64,000 nt of DNA from Candidatus Opimibacter iunctus (GTDB taxonomy: Bacteria; Bacteroidota; Bacteroidia; Chitinophagales; Saprospiraceae), in the NCBI GenBank assembly GCA_016716665.1, contig JADJVH010000009.1:170650-234649 (forward strand), in the 5' to 3' direction. The first letter of the stretch is position 1; every line of letters starts with the position of its first letter. A model generated the notes under the pieces. The model was given only the letters and a program-made list of their open reading frames with translations, was not told the DNA's origin and ran no database searches. Positions 45,255-53,966 of this stretch are shown here, one piece after another. The translations under genes and the position numbers were made by a program.

Positions 45255-45403
45255 TCACAGGTACAGCTTTAATAAAGAATTTCCTGCCTGGCGACATCAT
45301 GGTTTCAGATCAGCACAGTGCACCGATAGGTGCATGTCTTGAACCTGACATGGCTACGCACTATAGGAATGCCACTTAATTCATATTTTAAATTACTTAT
45401 CTG

Positions 45404-46069
45404 ATGCAAAATGCATATTCAAAAATTACCCTGTTAACGCTTGTTGTGATTTTCTCCTTTCTCAGCTTGACAGGAATCCATGCCCAAAAAGGAGAATTTG
45501 GCGTACGCTTTATGCCGACTGTTTCCAACCTGGAAGTCCAGACTTCTTCGGGAGGCCAGATTTCAACTGATGGGACCTTAGGCTTTGGCGCCGGAATCTT
45601 TTTGGGATTCAATTTTACGGATCACGTTGGGGTACAGGGTGAGGCGATATATAGTACGTTGAATCAAAAGTACAAAGAAGACGATGTGGAAAAGGAGATC
45701 AAATTGGAGTATATCAATGTTCCACTGCTTTTTTCTTACAATACAGGAAAGCTAAATCCTGTCAACTTCAATGTTGTCCTAGGTCCCCAAATCGGGATCA
45801 GTGTCGGCAGCGAACTTGGAGGTAGCACCGATGAAAATGCCGTACTTTCTGTCAAGAAGGGTGACCTTGGATTTGCCTATGGTGCTGGTTTTGATTTTGG
45901 CCTGAACACCGCTAAGACGTTTCGGCTTGGGATCGGATTCCGTGGTGTCTATGGGCTTGTGGATATCAGTGATAACAGCAATAACCTTGAATCAGGTTCA
46001 TACTACGTGCTTGACAAAGCACATGTAAAAACGTATTCAGCTTACCTTGGCGTATCCTTTTTATTCTGA
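45404..46069 (+). CDS. Outer-membrane beta-barrel protein (porin-family OMP_b-brl)
   Basis: Signal peptide ending LTGIHAQ. The pattern GEFGVRFMPTVSNLEV, GFGAGIFLGFNFTDHVGVQGEAIYST, EYINVPLLFSYNTG, VVLGPQIGISV, FRLGIGFRGVYGLVDIS and YLGVSFLF matches eight-strand Bacteroidota porin-family barrels. 221 residues ending in Phe. A strong terminator follows. Confidence 0.78.
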   Translation: MQNAYSKITLLTLVVIFSFLSLTGIHAQKGEFGVRFMPTVSNLEVQTSSGGQISTDGTLGFGAGIFLGFNFTDHVGVQGEAIYSTLNQKYKEDDVEKEIKLEYINVPLLFSYNTGKLNPVNFNVVLGPQIGISVGSELGGSTDENAVLSVKKGDLGFAYGAGFDFGLNTAKTFRLGIGFRGVYGLVDISDNSNNLESGSYYVLDKAHVKTYSAYLGVSFLF

Positions 46070-46114
46070 TCCGTCGCAGATAACGTATTTCAAATTCTAA
46101 CCTCCCTGAATGAG

Positions 46115-46149
46115 TAGCCCGTTTAAGTTTAAGCGGGCTATTTTTTTTT
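46115..46149 (+). terminator. Rho-independent terminator
   Basis: A TAGCCCG stem extended by an inner TTAA pairing, followed by nine or more T residues. It ends the barrel gene. Confidence 0.88.
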
Positions 46150-46215
46150 GTATAGCACATGTGGTTCCATTGATTTATCCTATTTGTGAGGCCCGGCTTT
46201 CTCTGTTTAAGCTAT

Positions 46216-46281
46216 GTGTGAATCCTGTAACGAATAAGCAGAATAGTATAAGAGGTCCGCTATAGTCCTCCGGTATCTTTG
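46216..46281 (+). promoter_or_regulatory. Stress-cluster promoter element, copy D
   Basis: GTGTGAA (46216), TCCTGTAA (46223), 13 bases, TAGTATAA (46244), 25 bases, CTTTG (46277). The last is part of TATCTTTG, a perfect -7 box. It lies 26 bases before the 46308 gene. Confidence 0.65.
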
Positions 46282-46307
46282 TGATCATCAACTAAACTAA
46301 AACTATC

Positions 46308-46493
46308 ATGTCATTAATTACACTATTACTCGTGTTGATCGTCATAGGGTTTATCCTGTGGCTCATCAATACCTACATTCCGATGGATCGGAAGATTAAA
46401 AACATCCTCAATTTTGTAGTGGTCATCCTCGTTGTGCTCTGGCTACTCCGTGCTTTCGGTGTTTTAGACTCCATCTCAAATGTTCGCATTTAA
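46308..46493 (+). CDS. Thivi_2564-type small membrane protein
   Basis: 61 residues with two transmembrane helices: LITLLLVLIVIGFILWLINTY and ILNFVVVILVVLWLLRAFGVL, joined by IPMDRKIKN. The layout is that of the short Thivi_2564 family, found beside general stress genes. Driven by its own promoter element. Function unknown. Confidence 0.72.
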   Translation: MSLITLLLVLIVIGFILWLINTYIPMDRKIKNILNFVVVILVVLWLLRAFGVLDSISNVRI

Positions 46494-46659
46494 TTTAGGC
46501 TGAGCTCGCCTTTTGACAGATTGAACGCTGTCATTCCAGGACAGCCAACCAATCCACAAAAACAAATTGTACCTGGTAAACAGATGGGTAAGGGCAATGA
46601 GAACACCCGGCTTATCAGTTCAGGTATTGCATTCTAAATAACATTTAAAAAATTAAATT

Positions 46660-46941
46660 ATGAAATCAGGTAAAGTAGTACTTGGTGTCCTGGCTGGGAT
46701 TGCCATTGGCGCCATCACTGGTATCTTGTTGGCTCCCGAGAAAGGATCTAAGACAAGGAAAAACATAGCCGACAAGCGTGATGCATACGTGGATAAGCTT
46801 GGATCACAATTTAAAGGCTTTGTGGAAAGTGTTAACGAGAAGTTTGAAGCTTTGACACATGATGCAAATGTCATGGCTGAGAACGGTGCGGCAAAGATGA
46901 GTCGAAGTGTGGATCATTTGACGGACCACAAAAAGGGCTGA
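46660..46941 (+). CDS. YtxH-domain protein
   Basis: 93 residues. One N-terminal membrane segment (VVLGVLAGIAIGAITGILLAP) with the family hallmark LLAPEKGSKTRKNI, then an amphipathic helix of about 55 residues. YtxH proteins belong to general stress regulons in several phyla. It starts an apparent four-gene run (46660-48901) with spacings of 1, 0 and 18 bases. Confidence 0.85.
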   Translation: MKSGKVVLGVLAGIAIGAITGILLAPEKGSKTRKNIADKRDAYVDKLGSQFKGFVESVNEKFEALTHDANVMAENGAAKMSRSVDHLTDHKKG

Positions 46942-46942
46942 G

Positions 46943-47383
46943 ATGGCCGTTCATCGTGCCAACCAAAATCAGCCGGGGATGCCCCTGACGTCATATCAGT
47001 ACACTGACAATCCTGAGTTTACGCCACATGAAATGGAATCTCCGGATAGCCCTGTAACAGAAGTTGAAGAATTGTTTGAAAGGCTTGAGACCTACAGTAA
47101 GACAACCTTTGAACTTGCTAAATTGAAATCGCTAGAGGTGACTACCATGATAGTCACCTCTTTATTGTCAAAACTGATGGTAGCGGTGGCAGCAGCACTC
47201 TTCCTGATTGTTTTCAACATAGGACTATCCATTTACCTTGGTGAACTGCTAGGTAAGCCCTATTATGGATACTTCCTGGTTGCCATGATTGACCTGTTAC
47301 TGGCGGTCCTGCTTCATTTGTTCTTTCAACCCCTGATCAGTAAATCCCTTGGGCAAACGATTATAAAACAAGCACTACAGTAG
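46943..47383 (+). CDS. Holin-X-like (phage holin family/DUF1469) membrane protein
   Basis: 146 residues. A cytoplasmic N-terminus has an amphipathic helix (VEELFERLETYSKTTFELAKLKSLEV). Two membrane segments follow: LMVAVAAALFLIVFNIGLSIYLG and GYFLVAMIDLLLAVLLHLFF. This matches the chromosomal holin-X/DUF1469 group common in Bacteroidota stress clusters. No lysin or phage gene is nearby. Second gene in the YtxH run. Confidence 0.72.
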   Translation: MAVHRANQNQPGMPLTSYQYTDNPEFTPHEMESPDSPVTEVEELFERLETYSKTTFELAKLKSLEVTTMIVTSLLSKLMVAVAAALFLIVFNIGLSIYLGELLGKPYYGYFLVAMIDLLLAVLLHLFFQPLISKSLGQTIIKQALQ

Positions 47384-47809
47384 ATGGATAGCAACCAACC
47401 GATCATCACACAATCAGACCTGCGGCATGCCATCAGTCAACTCGAGACTAAGCGCGATGAAGAGGCAATACTCTTGAAAGCCCAGTTTAAGGTAGCCTAT
47501 GAAAGCGTGAAACCAATCAACCTGATCAAGAGCACATTCAGGGAAGTCACCTCATCCAGCGAAATGAAAGACAATGTGCTTGGAACCACTGTTGGCCTCG
47601 CAGCAGGGATGCTCTCTAAAGTCCTGTTTGTTGGCTTGTCCGCCAATCCACTTCGCAGGTTAGCTGGAAGCATACTCATGTTTGGTGTCACCAACCTGGT
47701 TACCAGGAATGGAGCTAACACAGGAGGAATGGTGAGGAAATTTTTATCCGGTATCACCAGGAGAAGAAATACGGCAGGAAAGCATCTTTCATCAGGAGAC
47801 TCTGTTTAG
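47384..47809 (+). CDS. Conserved membrane-associated protein of unknown function
   Basis: 141 residues, starting the base after the previous stop. N-terminal helix (QSDLRHAISQLETKRDEEAILLKAQFKVAYESVKP), then NLIKSTFREVTSS. A hydrophobic stretch follows (LGTTVGLAAGMLSKVLFVG to LAGSILMFGVTNLVT), and a basic tail. This is the usual third gene after YtxH and holin-X-like genes in Bacteroidota. Function unknown. Confidence 0.6.
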   Translation: MDSNQPIITQSDLRHAISQLETKRDEEAILLKAQFKVAYESVKPINLIKSTFREVTSSSEMKDNVLGTTVGLAAGMLSKVLFVGLSANPLRRLAGSILMFGVTNLVTRNGANTGGMVRKFLSGITRRRNTAGKHLSSGDSV

Positions 47810-47827
47810 TCTCATTTCTATATTTGC

Positions 47828-48901
47828 ATGAGCACAGGACCCAGATTGCCCTTGTATATAAAAGGTACGATCCTGTTACTCGGGTTGTTCCTTTTCGTTG
47901 GGGTGCTCTATCTCGCAAAGAATATCATTCTTCCGTTTTGCTATGCAGCATTGTTGGCTATATTGATTAGCCCGGCGGTGCATTTTCTCGAAAAACGAAG
48001 GATTAACAGGGCACTGGCGATTGGAGGGGTACTTGCTGTTGCGATCATACTCATCGGCATGGTTATACTGCTCCTGTTTTCACAATTCAGCCTGCTCAGC
48101 GATGCATTGCCACAGTTGACCCTCAAGTTTGATGAACTCATCGCAAAGGCCGTTCAATGGACATCAGGATATTTTAATATCAGTGTAAGGAAAATTAATG
48201 CCTGGATAATAGAGACCAAGGCAGATATGTTCAGCAACAGCGGAGCAGCAATTGGCACCACGCTCACCACGATAGGAGGAGTAATGGCTACAGTGTTCCT
48301 GACGCCGGTGTATGTGTTTATGCTTTTATTTTATCAACCCCATCTCGTCGCATTTGCCCACAAGGTATTCGGATCACGCAATGGTCTCCAGGTAGATGAG
48401 ATCTTTTCAGAAACCAAGGCCATCATACAAAGTTACCTGGTCGGGCTCTTTGCGGAGTTTGCCATTATCGCTGTTTTAAATTCTGCAGGCCTGCTGATTC
48501 TGGACATCGATTATGCCATCCTGTTGGGCATCATCGGCGCACTGCTCAATGTCATTCCATACCTGGGTGGACTGATTGGGGTCATGCTGTTTATGGTCAT
48601 AGCCCTGGTGACCAAATCCCCGGTATATATACTTTATGTGATCGGCTTGTATAGCCTTATACAACTGATTGACAATAATTATATCGTACCCCACATCGTC
48701 GGTTCTAAAGTAAAACTCAATGCCCTCATCTCCCTGTTGGCCGTCATCGCTGGTGCCGCACTATGGGGTATTCCGGGCATGTTCCTGTCGATACCAATGA
48801 TGGCCATCATCAAGTTGTTGTGCGATCGCATCGATTCGCTTAAACCCTGGGGTTTCCTGCTTGGAGAGACGACGATGCCAAAACGTAAAGCAAAGTCATA
48901 G
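47828..48901 (+). CDS. AI-2E/PerM family transporter
   Basis: Seven to eight membrane helices with the family layout: YLAKNIILPFCYAALLAILISPAVHFLEKR, long cytoplasmic stretch with FDELIAKAVQWT, then the conserved FLTPVYVFMLLFYQ and GLIGVMLFMVIALV. 357 residues. Roles proposed for relatives include small-molecule or Na+ export; the substrate here is unknown. A TATATTTG box lies just before the ATG but may be coincidental, since the gene ends the YtxH operon. Confidence 0.85.
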   Translation: MSTGPRLPLYIKGTILLLGLFLFVGVLYLAKNIILPFCYAALLAILISPAVHFLEKRRINRALAIGGVLAVAIILIGMVILLLFSQFSLLSDALPQLTLKFDELIAKAVQWTSGYFNISVRKINAWIIETKADMFSNSGAAIGTTLTTIGGVMATVFLTPVYVFMLLFYQPHLVAFAHKVFGSRNGLQVDEIFSETKAIIQSYLVGLFAEFAIIAVLNSAGLLILDIDYAILLGIIGALLNVIPYLGGLIGVMLFMVIALVTKSPVYILYVIGLYSLIQLIDNNYIVPHIVGSKVKLNALISLLAVIAGAALWGIPGMFLSIPMMAIIKLLCDRIDSLKPWGFLLGETTMPKRKAKS

Positions 48902-48958
48902 CCTTCCGGGCTGTCCTATGCCCCTGTCATTTGCTATCGTGGCATTGGATTCCTTCAT

Positions 48959-48994
48959 GTGTGAATGATGTAAGAATCAAATTGTGATTGTGCT
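48959..48994 (+). promoter_or_regulatory. Partial extra copy of stress promoter element
   Basis: GTGTGAA (48959) and TGATGTAA (48966) match the first half of the element. The second octamer position reads ATTGTGCT, a poor match, and no -7 box follows. It lies 65 bases upstream of copy B, about three 21-base steps. Confidence 0.4.
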
Positions 48995-49023
48995 GCTTAT
49001 CACCCATGGAGATGGCTCGAAAT

Positions 49024-49088
49024 GTGGGAATCATATAACATTATCATAAAGTTATATAACCCTGCCGGTGGCCATAAGGTGATCTTTA
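49024..49088 (+). promoter_or_regulatory. Stress-cluster promoter element, copy B
   Basis: GTGGGAA (49024), TCATATAA (49031), 13 bases, TTATATAA (49052), 24 bases, CTTTA (49084). It gives a leader of about 95 bases before the lipoprotein gene at 49191. Confidence 0.65.
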
Positions 49089-49190
49089 CGTCATGAGATG
49101 AATCAGGGTTTGCCTTGACTCGAATACAACAGGTGCACCTTGATAAGCCACCCAGGGAATTTTCCCCATCTGCATTAAATAACGAATGAC

Positions 49191-49631
49191 ATGAAATATT
49201 TTACTTCTATCACACATAGCCACAAGGCAGTTCTTGGCCTTGCATTTACTGCATTGGTCCTGTTGTCAGGCTGTGCCAGTAAATCGGAATTCCTGACTTC
49301 CGAAATCATACCTGCTGCCCGTGGAGATGTCCAGGTCAAATTGGACGATAACAAGAATTATAATATTCAGGTTTCAATTGAATACCTGGCGGAAGCCAGC
49401 CGGCTCAATCCGCCAAAGCAGACATACGTTATCTGGATGGAAAGTGAACACAATAGCACTAGAAATCTCGGACAGATCAACACGACCAGCAGTTCAAACA
49501 AACTCAAAGCTGATTTCGAGACCTCTTCCTCTTATCCGCCAACACGCATTTTTATCACTGCTGAAGAAGATGCGACAGTCGCGTATCCAGGAAGTATGGT
49601 TGTATTGACTACCGGCAGGATCAAAGGCTGA
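49191..49631 (+). CDS. Small lipoprotein of unknown function
   Basis: The lipobox LSGC gives Cys28 after a hydrophobic segment. A single ~115-residue domain follows: DVQVKLDDNKNYNIQVSIEYLAEASRL, TYVIWMESEHNS, LGQINTTSSSNKLKAD and IFITAEEDATVAYPG. It has the look of an all-beta sandwich. The family was not recognised. Preceded by copy B of the stress promoter element, so it is likely co-regulated with the CsbD gene. Confidence 0.6.
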   Translation: MKYFTSITHSHKAVLGLAFTALVLLSGCASKSEFLTSEIIPAARGDVQVKLDDNKNYNIQVSIEYLAEASRLNPPKQTYVIWMESEHNSTRNLGQINTTSSSNKLKADFETSSSYPPTRIFITAEEDATVAYPGSMVVLTTGRIKG

Positions 49632-49652
49632 GGGCATTTGAGGTTTCGCTAA

Positions 49653-49718
49653 GTGGGAACTATATAATTCAGTATCAGAATTGTATAACAGTTTCATACA
49701 CTCCCACCATTAGTTTTA
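49653..49718 (+). promoter_or_regulatory. Stress-cluster promoter element, copy C
   Basis: GTGGGAA (49653), CTATATAA (49660), 13 bases, TTGTATAA (49681), 25 bases, TTTTA (49714). It precedes the CsbD-like gene by 35 bases. Confidence 0.6.
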
Positions 49719-49753
49719 CCCTATCATTAAATGAGGAGTATCAATAATCAACT

Positions 49754-49939
49754 ATGACACCGAAAGAAGAAAAACTCGCCTGGATTCAGGAGAAGCGTAA
49801 AATCAAGCAGCGATATGTCTTTTTGACAGACAAAGATCTGACCTATGAGCAAGGAAAGAAGGATGTAATGCTTGGCATGCTCCAGAAGCGACTAGGCAAA
49901 ACAAAGGAACAATTGCAAGAGATTATAGCTGGGCTTTGA
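49754..49939 (+). CDS. CsbD-like general stress protein
   Basis: 61 residues, highly charged. WIQEKRKIKQRYVFLTDKDLTYEQGKKD leads into LGMLQKRLGKTKEQLQEII, the CsbD pattern of LT-DL-Y-GK and LGKT-E. CsbD proteins are sigma-B or general-stress induced in other bacteria. Monocistronic under copy C. Confidence 0.8.
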   Translation: MTPKEEKLAWIQEKRKIKQRYVFLTDKDLTYEQGKKDVMLGMLQKRLGKTKEQLQEIIAGL

Positions 49940-50030
49940 TCATCTTCATTTCGTAAGCATACCGTTTGCCGGGTTTCCGGTAAACGGATCTTTTCACGAA
50001 TCAATAATTCACCGATTTAAATCGTAATAT

Positions 50031-50498
50031 ATGAGAACATTAGTTATAAACTTTCTTATAGCCATGGTTATCCTGGCCCATGCCGTATTCACCGGGTGTC
50101 AGTCCTCAGCCGATAAGCTGGAAGCTGCAAATCAGAATGTGGAAAAGGAAAAGCAGGATCTGCAGGAGGCACAAAAGGATGCCAATGCAGTAGCCGTAAA
50201 GGTTGCCAATGCCGAGGAGTGGGCTGCATTTAAGACTGAATCCGAAGTAAAGATAAAGGACAATCAAATCCGTATCGATGAACTGAAGGTGAAGATGTCA
50301 AAACCGGGTAAGACATTCGATGCGATGTATGCCAAGAACATCGAAAACCTCGAACAAAAAAATAAAGATCTGAAAGCCAGGATTGGAGCCTATGAGGCTA
50401 ACCAAAGTGACTGGGATTCATTCAAGCGGGAATTTAATCACGACATGGATGAGCTCGGGCAAGCCCTTCGTGACCTGACGGTCAACAACAAAAATTGA
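50031..50498 (+). CDS. sll1863-family stress response lipoprotein
   Basis: The lipobox FTGC gives Cys23. The rest is almost one coiled coil (LEAANQNVEKEKQDLQEAQK, IKDNQIRIDELKVKM, LEQKNKDLKARI). It closes with WDSFKREFNHDMDELGQALRDLT, the hallmark of the sll1863-type stress family in Bacteroidota. Followed by a terminator at 50521. Confidence 0.75.
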   Translation: MRTLVINFLIAMVILAHAVFTGCQSSADKLEAANQNVEKEKQDLQEAQKDANAVAVKVANAEEWAAFKTESEVKIKDNQIRIDELKVKMSKPGKTFDAMYAKNIENLEQKNKDLKARIGAYEANQSDWDSFKREFNHDMDELGQALRDLTVNNKN

Positions 50499-50520
50499 GG
50501 AGAGGGTCTTCAAAGGAATC

Positions 50521-50546
50521 GGGCGGGCTATAGGCCTGCCTTTTTC
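50521..50546 (+). terminator. Terminator after sll1863-type gene
   Basis: A GGCGGGC/GCCTGCC stem with one G-T pair and a 5-base loop region, then TTTTT. Confidence 0.75.
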
Positions 50547-50596
50547 CATTTATAGTGGAGTGGAAATAGATGACATACTAAACCAAACAATGCGAC

Positions 50597-50935
50597 ATGG
50601 AAAAGACTGAACTTGAAAAATCAAAGACGCACATCACCGTTGAAATCATTGAGTATATCCCCCAATCCGTGGTGATCAAGACCATACTCAAGAAATCAAC
50701 AGGAAATATCAATGTGATGTCTTTTGATACCGGTGAAGGACTTACGGAAAAGACTACCCCATTTGATACGTTTGCCCAGATCATCGATGGCCAGGCGACT
50801 ATCGTCATCAACGGTGTTGCACATCTGCTCAAGACAGGCGAGTCAATTGTCATCCCTGCGCACGCCCCTAATCTGATCAAGCCAAACGGCAGGTTTAAAA
50901 TGATCATGACGGTCATCAAGAGTGGGTACGAATAG
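50597..50935 (+). CDS. Cupin-domain protein
   Basis: 112 residues with a single cupin barrel: TEKTTPFDTFAQIIDGQATIVINGV and LKTGESIVIPAHAPNLIKP. The usual metal-binding histidines are reduced: the first motif has no HxH and only His in PAHAPN is clear. It may therefore not bind metal in the typical way. Role unknown. Confidence 0.75.
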   Translation: MEKTELEKSKTHITVEIIEYIPQSVVIKTILKKSTGNINVMSFDTGEGLTEKTTPFDTFAQIIDGQATIVINGVAHLLKTGESIVIPAHAPNLIKPNGRFKMIMTVIKSGYE

Positions 50936-50953
50936 AGGAGTAGTAATGGGTGA

Positions 50954-53896
50954 TCAGTTTGCGTCCTTCACGGATGGCGGTGTTGTAGCAGAGGCGAGTC
51001 CCAGTATAAACTCTGTCAGGTTTGCATCATTGGGCAGATTGAGTTTCCGGCGCAGCCGGTATCGACTACCTTCGACACCTCTCACCGAAATATTCATCAG
51101 GGGTGCAATTTCTTTCGTACTCAGGTTCATGCGCAGATAAGCACAGAGCTTGTAATCATTGGCACTGAGTTGTGGAAACTGCTCCCGCAGGTTTTTCAGA
51201 AAGTTGACATGCACCTGGTCAAAATGAAATGCAAAATGTTCCCAGTCTTCATCCAGCTTGACATCAAAGTTGAGAAGGTTGAGCAATTGTTGTATCTCCT
51301 TTTTAACCGTTGGGTTTGGTGATTTCTCCAGGATTTGATTTAGGTTTTCCTGCACCGTTAGCAATATCTCTGCTTTTTGTACAAGGTGCATAGTGGTCAG
51401 GGCAAGTTCCTGGTTTTTGTAGGTGATTTCAGCTTCGAGTTTCTCATTTTGAATTTCCGAAAGGGCAGCTTTGGATTGCTCGACTTCAAGGATATGAGCC
51501 GCTTCTTTTTGCTGGTGCGTCTCTGTCATCTGCGCTTTTTCAGATTCAAATTTGTATCGCTGCCTGATCTGGAAGCCAGCAAGAAGACCAATGACCACCA
51601 TGCCGTATAAGATGAATGCGGCAAGGCTCTTGTACCATGGCGGCCTGATCCGGAATGTATAGGAGGTCACTTTGCTCTCTTTGCCATCTTTGAGGCGGGC
51701 CTGAACGTGAAAAGTGTATTGTCCCGGGCCGAGATTGGTGTAGTTTTTCCTAGATTCGGCAGTCCATGCAGACCATTCTTTTTCCATGCCTTCCAGTTGA
51801 ACACGGTACTCCAGCAGATTTGGGTTTTTATATTCTGTCGCTGAGTATGAAAAGCTGAGATTGTTCATCGATGCCTGGAGCACAGGCTCCTGTAAACCAA
51901 GCTGAATCGCAGGACCAATATAAAAGCCACCACAAAGGAGAGAATCACGGGCTCCTCCCGCCCGTATATTGCCCAGGACAACCTCAAGTGTAGTATCTGC
52001 AGTGGTGCTACCAGCCATGTTGTAGTGGATAAATCCTTGCTCGGTGCCAATGATTACATTGTCGTCATCAACAGGAAAGATGAATTCAAAACCGCCTACC
52101 AACTTTCCATTTAGTTCAGGTATAACTTTCTTTCTGACTTCTTTCTTGAGCCCAAAGTCATCGATCATCAACAAGCCAACTTCCTGGTCAGTAACGTACC
52201 AGACATTCCCTTTTGCATCTTCACGTAGATACCTGACCCTGGCCCGGGTGCCCAGCAACTTGTTGAAATCCTCAGAAGGCTGAAAACTGTCAGTCCGGCG
52301 ATCGTAATGAAAAATTCCTCTTTCGGTAGTGAATAGCGCTTTGCCGGCCACCTGGAACACATAGTTGTTCAGGTTGGTCGGCAGCCCGTTGGTGTCACTA
52401 TAGGATCGGATATGGAATTCATATTCCGCATCAGGCGACCACGTAATGTGGTAGACTCCGCGATAGGGGTGAGAGACCCACACCGATCCGTCTTCATCCT
52501 TGACCATAATCCTGCAGGATTCGTTGAGCCCCTTTATTTTCCGGTCATATATCCATTGATTACTTTGTTTCCTGTAAAGTGCCAGACCGGTGTATGTGCC
52601 CCCAAGCATATAGGTGTCAGATAGTGGAACAAAGGTCCATGCACCCTGCTCGGCTGACAATTTTTGGAATGTCCGGTTACTAAGGCTGAAAGGACCTTCG
52701 TGGTGGCCCATCATCAATTCATGATCGACTACATTCAGGCTCCACACCTGCCCATCGGAGCCGCTGACCTTTTCAAACAAAGGTCCTTTCTCCGGATCAT
52801 AATAGGCCTGCCAGGGAGCGACATACGCTCCATTGGATACACCGAGGTACAACTGGTTACCAAACACAGCGCCACAATATCCTGTGGCCTGCATTTCGCC
52901 ATCAGGAAATATGCTGCTGAAAGGAGAGTCCAGAATGATGCAATCAATTCCATTGTCTAATCCCAGCCAGATATTGCCTGCCCTGTCGCAAAAGGTGTGG
53001 AGTATGTTGTTGTTTTGCAGCCCGCTCTTTTTGGTCAGATGCCTGGTGACCCTACGCTGACTGTCCATTACGATAAGGCCATTAAGTGATGTGCCAAGGG
53101 CTATCTGCCCATTGGTCGTACCAGATGATGAATATATCCTGTTGTCAACCAGGAGGTGGTCATAAGGTGTCGGCCAACGACCAATCTCATCAGCCTTGAG
53201 AAAGAAGAGGCCATTTTTCAAGGAGCTCAGCAAAAGGGTATCGCCCTGCCATGCCATAGCCCCGGTGATCTGGCTTTGGAGACCGGGCAAGGATTTGTAG
53301 GCTTTGAACGCGCCGTCCTTGAAGATCAGCAGATTGGCACCTGCCTGGAGAAGCAATCCCACTGGTGAGGAAAACATAGCCAGTAGCTCACCTCCCTGAG
53401 GATGAATTTTTACTACACCTCCTGTATACTGGAAAACGATATGATTGGTTCTAAAGAAAATATCGGCACCATGTATGACGATATCCCATACATCCTCAAA
53501 GGATCGTTGATCAGGAGGAAGCAGCTCCACCAGGGAATGGTAGGTCAAGCAACCGTTGGGTGATGGGCTGAAATAGCCTATTTCGCTCTGGGCCCCGACA
53601 TAGATCCGGTCCTTTTGATCGATCGCTACAGACCGCACTATGGTGTGATTGGCTACCGGAAAGCATGCCCAATTGGTTCCGTCAAACTGGAGCAGGCCAT
53701 CATTGTTGGCCCAATACATCACCCCGCGACTATCCTGGGCGGCATCCCAGTTTTGTGTACCCCCCTGATACACTTTTTTGGAAAATCCTCGCATCGGAGG
53801 GATTCCGAGATTGACCCCCTGGGAGATGACCTCCAGGTTTACGCCTTGAAGAATCACCAGAAGGAGGAAGTAGTGGAATTTTGGTCTGAAGGACAT
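50954..53896 (-). CDS. Membrane sensor-regulator with propeller, Y_Y_Y domain and C-terminal HTH
   Basis: Signal peptide, then a periplasmic two-component propeller (NWDAAQDSRGVMYWANNDGLLQFDG, DRAGNIWLGLDNGIDCI, EDGSVWVSHPYRGVYHI, AKGNVWYVTDQEVGL). A Y_Y_Y domain follows (LEYRVQLEGMEKEWSAW, GQYTFHVQARLKDG), and a transmembrane helix near 770 (LAAFILYGMVVIGLLAGF). After a cytoplasmic coiled coil there is a LuxR/HTH-like end (LSANDYKLCAYLRMNLSTKEIAPLMNISVRGVEGSRYRLRRKL). It has no kinase or receiver, so sensing and DNA binding are in one chain. Divergent from the glucan-locus genes at 54126, it is the probable local regulator. Confidence 0.85.
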   Translation of the reverse strand: MSFRPKFHYFLLLVILQGVNLEVISQGVNLGIPPMRGFSKKVYQGGTQNWDAAQDSRGVMYWANNDGLLQFDGTNWACFPVANHTIVRSVAIDQKDRIYVGAQSEIGYFSPSPNGCLTYHSLVELLPPDQRSFEDVWDIVIHGADIFFRTNHIVFQYTGGVVKIHPQGGELLAMFSSPVGLLLQAGANLLIFKDGAFKAYKSLPGLQSQITGAMAWQGDTLLLSSLKNGLFFLKADEIGRWPTPYDHLLVDNRIYSSSGTTNGQIALGTSLNGLIVMDSQRRVTRHLTKKSGLQNNNILHTFCDRAGNIWLGLDNGIDCIILDSPFSSIFPDGEMQATGYCGAVFGNQLYLGVSNGAYVAPWQAYYDPEKGPLFEKVSGSDGQVWSLNVVDHELMMGHHEGPFSLSNRTFQKLSAEQGAWTFVPLSDTYMLGGTYTGLALYRKQSNQWIYDRKIKGLNESCRIMVKDEDGSVWVSHPYRGVYHITWSPDAEYEFHIRSYSDTNGLPTNLNNYVFQVAGKALFTTERGIFHYDRRTDSFQPSEDFNKLLGTRARVRYLREDAKGNVWYVTDQEVGLLMIDDFGLKKEVRKKVIPELNGKLVGGFEFIFPVDDDNVIIGTEQGFIHYNMAGSTTADTTLEVVLGNIRAGGARDSLLCGGFYIGPAIQLGLQEPVLQASMNNLSFSYSATEYKNPNLLEYRVQLEGMEKEWSAWTAESRKNYTNLGPGQYTFHVQARLKDGKESKVTSYTFRIRPPWYKSLAAFILYGMVVIGLLAGFQIRQRYKFESEKAQMTETHQQKEAAHILEVEQSKAALSEIQNEKLEAEITYKNQELALTTMHLVQKAEILLTVQENLNQILEKSPNPTVKKEIQQLLNLLNFDVKLDEDWEHFAFHFDQVHVNFLKNLREQFPQLSANDYKLCAYLRMNLSTKEIAPLMNISVRGVEGSRYRLRRKLNLPNDANLTEFILGLASATTPPSVKDAN

Positions 53897-53966
53897 GAAT
53901 AAAGTTCCAGAAATGGCTAATATTCTGCAATATACGCATATTGCCGCATCAACTTAACCCCTGGCT

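Noticed and set aside
46943..47383. Holin-like gene as evidence of a prophage
   Set aside because: No lysin, capsid, terminase or integrase lies nearby. The gene fits the chromosomal holin-X/DUF1469 stress group.
44825..49718. Stress promoter octamers as LytTR binding sites for the window's own regulator
   Set aside because: Spacing (21-base step) would suit LytTR direct repeats, but the octamers do not match the published LytTR half-site pattern with its central GTT.
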